This document shows positions 1 to 5,223 of a stretch of 5,223 bases of DNA, piece after piece. Under the pieces are notes generated by a model. It was not told the origin of the DNA. It did no database searches and was given only the letters and a program-made list of their open reading frames with translations. Source of the stretch: Myxococcales bacterium (GTDB taxonomy: Bacteria; Myxococcota_A; Polyangia; Polyangiales; Houyiibacteriaceae); the NCBI GenBank assembly GCA_013002645.1, contig JABDJF010000073.1, positions 1-5,223 on the forward strand, written 5' to 3'. Position numbers and translations under genes: made by a program. The number at the start of each line of letters is the position of its first letter. The first letter of the stretch is position 1.

Positions 1-120
1 CTTCATGGCCGCGACGTTGCGCTTCCGCGACTGCACCTGTTGGGCCACCGTGCAACCGGCGACCAGGAGGATCAGGAGGGCCAGGGACGAGCGCAAGAAA
101 CGAGAGCGCGGGACGGACAT
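1..120 (-). CDS. N-terminus of a predicted lipoprotein (partial, runs off left edge)
   Basis: Reading the minus strand from the ATG at 120-118 gives 40 residues, open to the window edge. The first 23 residues form a textbook lipoprotein signal: a basic n-region with three Arg (R5, R7, R10), a hydrophobic core (L13-V20) and the lipobox V-A-G-C with the lipid-modified Cys at residue 23. After the Cys come Thr-Val-Ala-Gln-Gln and a basic stretch (S-R-K-R), so the mature protein is predicted to sit in the cell envelope, in the outer membrane if the usual +2 rule applies, since +2 is not Asp. An AGAAGG Shine-Dalgarno lies 6 bases upstream of the ATG, which fixes the start. The body of the protein is outside the window, so function cannot be assigned. 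The gene is divergent from the decayed SDR at 244-885. The lipoprotein call is firm; identity is unknown. Confidence 0.75.
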   Translation of the reverse strand, partial: MSVPRSRFLRSSLALLILLVAGCTVAQQVQSRKRNVAAMK

Positions 121-126
121 CGATCG

Positions 127-132
127 CCTTCT
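127..132 (-). promoter_or_regulatory. Ribosome binding site of the left-edge lipoprotein
   Basis: AGAAGG on the minus strand ends 6 bases before the ATG at 120-118. It supports that ATG as the start of the partial lipoprotein gene. Confidence 0.6.
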
Positions 133-228
133 AACATGCCCCGCGGGCGTCGCGGCAAGTCGCAGACGATCCGCCAGGCGCTGCCAAGCTGGTCCCGCCG
201 CATTGTGAGCGAGAGCACTTTTCGCGCG

Positions 229-242
229 CAAATCGCGATTTG
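229..242. promoter_or_regulatory. Perfect 14-bp palindrome, possible operator
   Basis: The bases CAAATCGCGATTTG form a perfect inverted repeat with no spacer in the region between the divergent lipoprotein gene (start at 120) and the SDR relic (open from 244). A dimeric regulator could bind such a site. On the minus strand a weak promoter-like pair follows directly: TTGCGC at 226-231 and CACAAT at 202-207, 18 bases apart, about 80 bases before the lipoprotein start. Both hexamers match the sigma-70 consensus poorly, so only the palindrome is certain; its function is inferred from position. Confidence 0.3.
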
Positions 243-243
243 A

Positions 244-885
244 GTCTTTACGGAGGGCTGGTCGGTCACCGCGCTTCATTGCGCGACTCCCAACCTCACC
301 TACCTGAGCCGATTTCCCGTCACGCTGGCGGAGGGTTCGATCACCGATCGGCCGTCCCTCGAGCGAGCGATCCCAGAAGGCATGGACGTGGTGGCTCTGA
401 ATCCCAGTGAAGTCGTGGGTCCGTATGATACCAGCAGTTTCGGGCGGCTCTTCTTCTTGCTGCGCGACGGCGACCTCCCTGCCGTGTCGCCAGGCAACAT
501 CCAAGTGACGCACATGCACGATGTGGTTCGTGCTCATCTAGACGCGGTGACCAGAGGGCAGAGCGGCGAGCGGTATTTGTTGACCGGCGACGAGATCACA
601 TTCCCCGACTTCGTCCGAGAAATCGCGCGGGTTTCTGACGCCAAGGAACCGATGACGGCGCCCGCTTGGGTCTTCAAGGTCTACGCACGGGTTTCGGTGA
701 TGGTCGCCGCGATCACCGGGAAGGAGCCCGATGTCACACCCGAAATCGCGACGTCCATGAGCGACACCGGACGGACGTTTGTATGCGACAAAGCGATTCG
801 GGAGCTTGGTTATCGAACACAAGCGCCCAAGGTCGCCATCCAGGACAACTACGATTGGCTGCGCAATGAGGGCCTGCTCGCGTAG
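244..885 (+). pseudogene. Relic of an extended SDR (dihydroflavonol-4-reductase-like), internally deleted
   Basis: The frame is open from just after a TGA at 241-243 to the TAG at 883-885, 213 codons against roughly 330 in complete members of the NAD(P)-dependent epimerase/dihydroflavonol-reductase family. Residues 4-50 match the family's early part: E-G-W-S-V-T-A-L (end of the first helix and second strand of the Rossmann fold), then YLSRFPVTLAEG, a D/N-I-T-D-like turn (S-I-T-D), S-L-E-R-A and G-M-D-V-V. Residue 51 onward jumps to the late part: A-L-N-P-S-x-V-V-G-P-Y-D, L-P-A-V-S-P-G, a HMHDVVRAHLDAV substrate-side helix, G-E-R-Y-L-L-T-G and a typical end, ELGY...YDWLRNEGLL. The TGxxGxxG cofactor loop at the N-terminus and about 100 residues in the middle, including the catalytic YxxxK, are absent. 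No usable start is seen: the ATG at 382 has a purine-rich AGAAGG only one base away. It is most likely a dead gene; an assembly join is the alternative. Confidence 0.7.
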
Positions 886-924
886 CATTCGGGCCCCCGC
901 GGCACTGCGGCGACTTCTGCTGCG

Positions 925-946
925 CGACGAAGATCCGACGAAGATC
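925..946. repeat. 11-bp tandem duplication in the convergent gap
   Basis: CGACGAAGATC occurs twice back to back (925-935 and 936-946) between the stop of the SDR relic (885) and the stop of the phospholipase gene (973). The 87-base gap between these convergent genes shows no strong hairpin with a T-run; the best stem is only 4 bp (897-900 with 907-910). The repeat is probably a chance slippage duplication without function. Confidence 0.6.
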
Positions 947-972
947 GCCGAGTCGCGATACGAACCGCCCGG

Positions 973-2130
973 CTACGGCCGAATCAAATCGGATTCGCAG
1001 CTCGCCGGCGCCGAGATCGGATTGCAGCGACCCACGTAGCCGCCCGGGATCTCGGCGAAGTAGTCGGTGCCGAAGTCGGGGATCGGGACTACGTAGTCGG
1101 TGCTGACAAACTGGCCGCCGCTGGCGAAGGCGGCTTCTTGCAGAGTGTAGTCGTCGTCACGGGCCTGCTGGGTGTCGGCGTCGGCCCGCGTTCGCACCAT
1201 GTACCCCGCGCCGACGAGCTCGCGGATTCGCTCCCCGTCGCTCAGCGCGCTGTTCACGTTGAACCAAGCGGCTTCTGGGTCCCCCTCGTCGGAGTTCGTG
1301 AACATGACGCGGCCTCGAAGTGAGGGGTGGCCGTCGATGTAGTGGTCCCGCGCGGCGCTTCGGTTCAGGAAGACGAACATGACCCGGCCGCGGGCCTCAG
1401 CCAGAGTAAGCCAAGCGCCGTCGAGCACGGCTTGTTCGAGAGTGTCATAGTCGCCACGCAGGTCGTCCGGTCGGATGAGCCGTTCCATAGGGAACACGTC
1501 GAGTATCTCGCGGTCGATGTCGGCGACTTCCTCTGGCCCAAACTCGAGTGGGGTGACGAAGCCGAGGTCGAGCGGGTCGGGGATGACCTCTTCTTTGGCT
1601 TCAATCATGATGGTGATCGGGATGTGCCGCGGGTGGGCGTCCGACCAGCCCTTCACCTGCTGCAGGCAGACTTTGAACGTGAGGCAGTGGGTTTCGAAGT
1701 CGAGGTCTTGAACGTGCAGGACTTTCAGGCCCGGCTCGTCGAGCTCGGGAAGGCCGGACACCGGATCATCGTCAGTCAAGATGAGCGCGCGTCGCGTTGC
1801 GTACATCCCGCCCTCAGGGTCCGCAAAGATGTCGAGCTCGAGTTGGCGAACACCGCGGTCGAACTGCTCCTCGAGAGGCAGGGCGCTGTACTCGAGGCTG
1901 TCGGCGGTTTCTTGAGAATCGAAAATCGCGAGCAGCTCGAGGATGCGCTCGCGAGGCTGAATGTGGTAGCTGTTGTGCGTCCCCAGAACCTGGATTTGGT
2001 TCATGCGCAGGGTCTGATCCTGCACGCCCGACGCGTCCGTCGTGCTGGAGCAGGCAAGCAGAAAGCTAGCCAAGGTGAAAAGCAGGATTGGATGGAGAGC
2101 AGCAGCCTCAGCCGGCTTGGCGTTGGTCAT
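973..2130 (-). CDS. Ca2+-dependent phosphatidylinositol-specific phospholipase C-like lipoprotein (PI-PLC-C1 family)
   Basis: From the ATG at 2130-2128 the protein has 385 residues. It begins with a lipoprotein-type signal: hydrophobic core L-H-P-I-L-L-F-T-L-A-S-F and L-L-A-C with Cys27, then a Ser/Thr tether. The body matches the Streptomyces PLC1-like phosphoinositide phospholipase C family. The active-site motif G-T-H-N-S-Y-H supplies catalytic His52 and Asn53; Q-L-E-L-D-I-F supplies Glu98 and Asp100; V-L-H-V-Q-D supplies the second catalytic His139; I-M-I-E-A-K supplies Glu177. Asn, Glu, Asp and Glu are the Ca2+ ligand pattern of eukaryotic-type PI-PLC. Expected chemistry is cleavage of phosphoinositide or a related phosphodiester to diacylglycerol and inositol phosphate outside the cytoplasm. 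Cys149, Cys155, Cys369 and Cys378 could pair as disulfides. A TTG at 2187 is an alternative start with a better ribosome site (AAGGGA, 4 bases away) but would give an unusually long 45-residue leader. The gene lies 144 bases after the lipoprotein gene at 2275-3393. The fold is secure; substrate and exact start are not. Confidence 0.8.
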   Translation of the reverse strand: MTNAKPAEAAALHPILLFTLASFLLACSSTTDASGVQDQTLRMNQIQVLGTHNSYHIQPRERILELLAIFDSQETADSLEYSALPLEEQFDRGVRQLELDIFADPEGGMYATRRALILTDDDPVSGLPELDEPGLKVLHVQDLDFETHCLTFKVCLQQVKGWSDAHPRHIPITIMIEAKEEVIPDPLDLGFVTPLEFGPEEVADIDREILDVFPMERLIRPDDLRGDYDTLEQAVLDGAWLTLAEARGRVMFVFLNRSAARDHYIDGHPSLRGRVMFTNSDEGDPEAAWFNVNSALSDGERIRELVGAGYMVRTRADADTQQARDDDYTLQEAAFASGGQFVSTDYVVPIPDFGTDYFAEIPGGYVGRCNPISAPASCESDLIRP

Positions 2131-2191
2131 CGGGTCCGAGGATATCCAGCAATCACGCTCCCGCAAAGCGTTGAGATCAAAGGCCAAGAGA

Positions 2192-2197
2192 TCCCTT
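2192..2197 (-). promoter_or_regulatory. Candidate ribosome binding site for an alternative TTG start of the phospholipase gene
   Basis: AAGGGA on the minus strand ends 4 bases before an in-frame TTG at 2187-2185. The ATG at 2130 has only a weak CGGA upstream. If this site is used, the protein gains 19 residues ahead of the signal peptide. The same GGGATCTC octamer recurs 25 bases upstream (plus-strand GAGATCCC at 2188-2195 and 2213-2220). Confidence 0.3.
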
Positions 2198-2274
2198 GGT
2201 TTGGCCCCGTGGGAGATCCCGCCAACGTCGATCGGCTCCTGTATCAGACGGGACGGAACAGAGATCTAGGACAA

Positions 2275-3393
2275 CTAGAACTGTTGCTGCGCGGCCTCGG
2301 CAAGCTTCAGCGCAACCTCGCCCCCCGCCTCTGCGACGGCAATGACTGTGTTGTGCATGCCCAGAAGAGCGTTTGTCCCGTCTCGAATGTCCTGCAGGAC
2401 GGCGCCCCCAACCTGGGTCGGCTCGCCTTCGAAGATGCCGGCCATATCAATACAGGCGGCTGTGGCCGCGCTGACGACCATGTCTTCGATCGAACCGTCA
2501 AAGCAGTTGACGAAGTAGTTGAACCCGTCCGCCAGAGGAGGCGGGGCGCAAAAGAATGCGCCACCGGAGACGTCGCCGGGAGTGCCCATCATGGAGCCGC
2601 TGTAGAAGAAACTGCTTGGACAGATGGACTCCGGATCGAAGTTGGGCGCACCCTGCACGTTGAGTCGAATGTTCTCGGATGCAAACGAGGGGTCCGACGT
2701 GGCGTCCTGACTGACGCTGGCAGTAATGCCGTCCCCGACGAGGAAAGCGCTCGAAGTGAACCTGTTAAACTCGTCTACGAATACCGAGCTGCCGCCTTCG
2801 AATCCAAACGATCCGAATTGGACCGAATCGCCACCGCTGCTCGACAGCGTACCCGTGAGGCTTGCCGAAAAGCTAGACGGCGGGGACACGCTGATGTTGG
2901 ACGCCGTGAGGGCCAGCACCTCGGTACCATCCGTGGTGTTGACGGTGATGTTCACGGTGATCGCGCTCGGAAGTACTCCTGAACAGGTCAGATTGACGTA
3001 CCCCACCTCTGTCTGAGGGTCGCTCAGGAGAACGAACTGAACGGCATCGGAAGGCCCGCGTGGATCGGTCGGTGTGAACGTGTTGGACTGGACGTCCACC
3101 AGTAAGGTCTGCCCCGCAAGCTCGACGGGAAGACAGCCAGCTTGCTTCAACGCAGTCGATGGGGCCGATACACCGCCGGCGAACGCGGCTCCGATGAGCT
3201 CGGATGACTGAGCGAGCGTGTCATACGTCGCTTGGTTCGCTTCGATGAACTGAGCGCCGAGATCGCCCAGCTCGCTCATCTGCTGCCCGACCGCGGAGCC
3301 TTCACCGCCGCCGCCCTCGTCGTCACCGCTGCTGCAGGCAACGGCGATCGATAGCGCCGCCACCAGCAACCACAGTCGTGAGATCTTATTCAT
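2275..3393 (-). CDS. Predicted lipoprotein of unknown function, 372 residues
   Basis: The product starts MNKISRLWLL and has a lipoprotein signal (K3, R6, hydrophobic core, A-V-A-C with Cys20), followed by a flexible acidic, Gly-rich tether (residues 21-36, containing D-D-E-G-G-G-G-E-G). Residues 37-72 look helical. Residues 88-248 are rich in Thr, Ser, Val and alternate hydrophobic/polar residues, suggesting beta strands. A Cys- and Pro-containing section (258-297) follows. Residues 328-372 again look helical and Ala-rich, ending Q-Q-Q-F. Apart from the lipidated Cys there are six cysteines (87, 137, 258, 282, 297, 314), enough for three disulfides in the oxidising periplasm or on the surface. 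I do not recognise a domain or catalytic motif. The frame extends upstream to an ATG at 3477, but the strong AAGGGAGG site just before 3393 and the signal peptide there decide the start. It lies upstream of the phospholipase gene on the same strand and might be cotranscribed with it; no terminator is visible between them. Confidence 0.8.
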   Translation of the reverse strand: MNKISRLWLLVAALSIAVACSSGDDEGGGGEGSAVGQQMSELGDLGAQFIEANQATYDTLAQSSELIGAAFAGGVSAPSTALKQAGCLPVELAGQTLLVDVQSNTFTPTDPRGPSDAVQFVLLSDPQTEVGYVNLTCSGVLPSAITVNITVNTTDGTEVLALTASNISVSPPSSFSASLTGTLSSSGGDSVQFGSFGFEGGSSVFVDEFNRFTSSAFLVGDGITASVSQDATSDPSFASENIRLNVQGAPNFDPESICPSSFFYSGSMMGTPGDVSGGAFFCAPPPLADGFNYFVNCFDGSIEDMVVSAATAACIDMAGIFEGEPTQVGGAVLQDIRDGTNALLGMHNTVIAVAEAGGEVALKLAEAAQQQF

Positions 3394-3398
3394 GGTGT

Positions 3399-3406
3399 CC
3401 TCCCTT
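3399..3406 (-). promoter_or_regulatory. Strong ribosome binding site that sets the lipoprotein start
   Basis: AAGGGAGG on the minus strand, 5 bases before the ATG at 3393-3391. It argues for the start at 3393 and against the in-frame ATG at 3477, which would place 28 extra residues before the signal peptide. Confidence 0.75.
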
Positions 3407-3549
3407 CGCTTGCCCCGGTAGTAGAAAGCGAAGTCCGCTCCCACCGAATTGAAAGGCAAGCGCCGCGTGTTTTTCATTCGCGAAGACGTTGCACGAGCGA
3501 CGGTGCGAACGTTTTGCGCGACGCAGAATATGCGTTCAACCGCGGCCGA

Positions 3550-3660
3550 TTATTGCGTGACGAGCGGCGTGCAACCGACGATGCCGACATCGTTGTATTG
3601 GTTCTCGAACGGGTTTTTCAACGCCGCCCCCAGCTGCTCGACCACCATGACGCTGAGCAC
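3550..3660 (-). pseudogene. Possible bestrophin-like gene fragment or 36-codon small ORF
   Basis: This is the only protein-like stretch in the 295-base gap between the AAR-like gene and the lipoprotein gene. From a GTG at 3660 the minus strand reads 36 codons to TAA at 3552-3550: a hydrophobic lead (V-L-S-V-M-V-V), then E-Q-L-G-A-A-L-K-N-P-F-E-N-Q-Y-N-D-V. The arrangement of a membrane segment followed by x-L-G-x-x-x-x-N-P-F-x-x-x-x-N-D resembles the segment after a transmembrane helix in bestrophin-type chloride channels. The frame stays open a little upstream (to TGA at 3687-3685), adding G-C-F-I. The rest of a channel is absent, and no good ribosome site is present (a G-run at 3671-3676 lies 10 bases away). 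The relation rests on a short motif remembered from the family, so this could equally be chance coding-like sequence or an undescribed small membrane peptide. Confidence 0.28.
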
Positions 3661-3688
3661 TATGAAGCAACCCCCCGGACATGCTCAC

Positions 3689-5223
3689 TCAACTCGCGCT
3701 GGTCTTGTCCTGAGCGCTATCCCGCGGCGCCGAGGGAGGCTTTCCTTTTTCGCGGGCCTGCAAGGCCAACTCCCTTACCTTGGCGATGTCTTCATCCGAG
3801 AAGACGCCATTCACACCCGAAATCGCGGCCAGACGCATGCCATTCTCCAAGCCCAGTTTGTAGATTTCATGCACCTTTTCCCACTCGATGGTCCGGCCCA
3901 GGGTGAAATTCTCGAACCGACCCGCCAGCGTGAGCACGATGGTCTCCGCAAGGCATGCATACACCACGTGGGGATCGTCAAAGCCGATTTTTTTCATGCG
4001 GACTTCGCCCGGCAGGTACACCTCGCCCGATTCGATGACCAAAACATCCGGACGTTTGGCCACCTCTTCGGCGGGCAGGTCGAGCGGCCGCGCGACATCG
4101 GTGATCACACAGCCCGGCTTCACTTTCATGATGTCGAGGATCTTCTTGCCAGCCCCAGAGGTTGCCGTGACGATCATATCCATGTCGCCGATGCTGCGGT
4201 CGCTGTCTGCATAGGAAGCCAGTACCAGCTTTGCCCCGGGTGATTCTCTGAGTATCGACTTTTCGAGCACCAGCAGCTTTGCTGATTCAGGCGACACGAG
4301 GTGCACTTCCTCCGCGGTCCGGGCCAGCAGCCTGGAGCAGGCCGAGCCGATCGCACCGGTGGCGCCCACCACCATCGCCTTTCCCTTGATTCGTTTGCCC
4401 TTCTCCAACTCGATGAAGCCAAGCCTGGCGGCGGCGTCATGGGCTGCCCAAAGAGCGCCGGACGCACTGTAGCTATTGCCCGTGGTGATAGGCAGCGGGG
4501 CGCGCTTGGCCACGGTGACCCCCGCGTCTCCGACGACTTTGGTGAAGGCCCCGAGCCCCATGATCTGGGCGCCCAGTTTCTTGGCCATGTCCGCGGCCGC
4601 CAACAGCTGGCGATACGTGAACTCGGGGCTGTGAGCCATGATCTGTTTGGGCGTGCCCCCGACGGAAATCAGCCAACCTTCGGCCTCGACCCCAGAGGGA
4701 GACCGAATCCCCTCCACTTTCGAGTACACGATCGGCGGTGTATGGGCGATCGCCTTCTCCACGACATCCATCACCGCAGGGGGCGACACTTTCGACAGTA
4801 TCTCCAGGGGCTTTAGGTTCGTTAGGTATTTCTGCGAGAGCGGGTGGATCACAAACGCAAAGCGATTGATCTGCTTCTTCCCCTCGATCGGATAGATGAT
4901 CCTCGGCTTGAGATCCAAATCGGTAAATATCTCCAGGTAGTCGTCGTGCGCAATCTCCTTCGCAGGCTTGCCGAGGGCCGCCACAATCATCGCCTCGATG
5001 AGATTCAGGCCCACCGTCTGCTCGAATAGCTGGATGCTGCAGTCGATCACGACCCGCACCCCCCGTTCCTTCAGGGCCTCCTGCCGATCGGGCGAAATCG
5101 TCGAGGTCAGCACGACCTTCCCGTCCAGCTCCTCCCGGCCATATCGCTCCAGCTGGTGGTACGACGCGACGATGACATCCGCATCGCGCACCGCTTTCTT
5201 CAGCAGCGCTTTGTTGAGCAGCT
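3689..5223 (-). CDS. Acyl-ACP reductase-like (AAR fold) protein with N-terminal extension, partial at right edge
   Basis: The frame is open from the right edge to TGA at 3691-3689, 510 visible residues; the true start is outside. A GTG at 5191 is an internal valine, since coding continues above it (L-L-N-K-A-L-L-K-K-A). Visible residues 121-470 resemble cyanobacterial long-chain acyl-[ACP] reductase: F-A-F-V-I-H-P-L-S (121-129), G-L-G-A-F-T-K-V-V (222-230), T-T-G-N-S (246-250), the NADPH-binding loop V-V-G-A-T-G-A-I-G-S-A (284-294), and V-Y-A-C-L-A-E followed by F-E-N-F-T-L-G-R. Cys423 (codon 3953-3955) sits where AAR has its acylated cysteine (Cys294 in the Synechococcus enzyme). That enzyme reduces fatty acyl-ACP/CoA to aldehyde in the cytoplasm. 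Cyanobacterial AAR is about 340 residues; here at least 120 residues precede the shared part and hold a Rossmann-like pattern (A-D-V-I-V-A-S, G-K-V-V-L-T-S-T, V-R-V-V-I-D-C-S). The tail (about 485-510) is Lys/Pro/Ser-rich and probably disordered. No aldehyde deformylating oxygenase gene is visible nearby. Superfamily is fairly sure, substrate is not. Confidence 0.72.
   Translation of the reverse strand, partial: LLNKALLKKAVRDADVIVASYHQLERYGREELDGKVVLTSTISPDRQEALKERGVRVVIDCSIQLFEQTVGLNLIEAMIVAALGKPAKEIAHDDYLEIFTDLDLKPRIIYPIEGKKQINRFAFVIHPLSQKYLTNLKPLEILSKVSPPAVMDVVEKAIAHTPPIVYSKVEGIRSPSGVEAEGWLISVGGTPKQIMAHSPEFTYRQLLAAADMAKKLGAQIMGLGAFTKVVGDAGVTVAKRAPLPITTGNSYSASGALWAAHDAAARLGFIELEKGKRIKGKAMVVGATGAIGSACSRLLARTAEEVHLVSPESAKLLVLEKSILRESPGAKLVLASYADSDRSIGDMDMIVTATSGAGKKILDIMKVKPGCVITDVARPLDLPAEEVAKRPDVLVIESGEVYLPGEVRMKKIGFDDPHVVYACLAETIVLTLAGRFENFTLGRTIEWEKVHEIYKLGLENGMRLAAISGVNGVFSDEDIAKVRELALQAREKGKPPSAPRDSAQDKTSAS

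Noticed and set aside
382..885. A standalone 167-residue SDR protein starting at the ATG at 382.
   Set aside because: The homology clearly begins upstream of this ATG (from about 250). The ATG lies inside the G-M-D-V-V junction, and the AAGG-type sequence is only one base away, too close for a ribosome site.
1327..2982. A 551-codon open frame on the plus strand (GTG start) running opposite both the phospholipase and the unknown lipoprotein and across the gap between them.
   Set aside because: It is rich in Arg, Glu, Val and Asp without domain signals, typical of the antisense frame of GC-rich genes. Both minus-strand genes have signal peptides and one has a complete catalytic set.
3394..3477. 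Start of the unknown lipoprotein at the upstream ATG (3477).
   Set aside because: It would put 28 residues before the signal peptide, while the ATG at 3393 has a strong AAGGGAGG site at the right distance.
3654..3687. Possible terminator stem after the AAR-like gene: TGAGCA and TGCTCA on the minus strand.
   Set aside because: The loop is about 22 bases, the stem only 6 bp, and there is no T-run after it.
3449..4243. A 264-codon plus-strand frame opposite the AAR-like gene and the adjacent gap.
   Set aside because: No recognisable domain, His/Arg-rich shadow composition, and it overlaps the well-supported AAR-like coding sequence.
5189..5191. GTG at 5191 as start of the AAR-like protein.
   Set aside because: In-frame, protein-like codons continue upstream to the window edge without a stop, and no ribosome site is seen there.
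1..5223. CRISPR arrays, tRNA or rRNA genes, insertion sequences, attachment sites.
   Set aside because: No regularly spaced repeats, cloverleaf-like segments, transposase motifs or terminal inverted repeats were found on either strand by eye.

Overview
The window is GC-rich DNA, apparently near 60% G+C. It carries mostly minus-strand genes with leaderless spacing, several lipoprotein signal peptides, and one decayed plus-strand gene. The lipobox followed by a Ser/Asp/Gly-rich tether, a Ca2+-type phosphatidylinositol phospholipase C, a dihydroflavonol-reductase-like SDR and an acyl-ACP-reductase-like enzyme together suggest a free-living Gram-negative bacterium of the Myxococcota / deltaproteobacterial / Binatota sort. 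That placement is inference from gene style; no marker gene is present.

Layout from left to right. Positions 1-120 (minus) hold the first 40 residues of a lipoprotein that runs off the left edge. Positions 121-243 are a short divergent intergenic region with a perfect 14-bp palindrome at 229-242. Positions 244-885 (plus) hold a relic of an extended short-chain dehydrogenase/reductase. Its frame is open, but the nucleotide-binding N-terminus and the whole catalytic middle are missing; the two remaining parts are joined in frame at a Gly-Met-Asp-Val-Val sequence. Positions 886-972 separate two convergent genes and contain an 11-bp tandem duplication. Positions 973-2130 (minus) encode a secreted or lipid-anchored PI-PLC-C1 type phospholipase with all expected catalytic and Ca2+-binding residues. 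Positions 2275-3393 (minus) encode a 372-residue lipoprotein of unknown function. Positions 3394-3688 are a gene-poor gap holding a 36-codon minus-strand fragment that looks like the end of a bestrophin-type channel. Positions 3689-5223 (minus) encode most of a large protein whose C-terminal two thirds matches the cyanobacterial acyl-ACP reductase (AAR) fold, including the active-site cysteine position; its start lies beyond the right edge.

The minus-strand genes run in one direction (AAR-like, then lipoprotein, then phospholipase) but are separated by 295 and 144 bases, so a single tight operon is not evident. Two of the recognisable enzymes act on lipids (acyl thioester reduction, phosphoinositide cleavage) and three of the four substantial minus-strand genes encode predicted lipoproteins, so an envelope or lipid theme is possible but unproven. 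The most noteworthy item is the AAR-like enzyme with an added N-terminal region of at least 120 residues.
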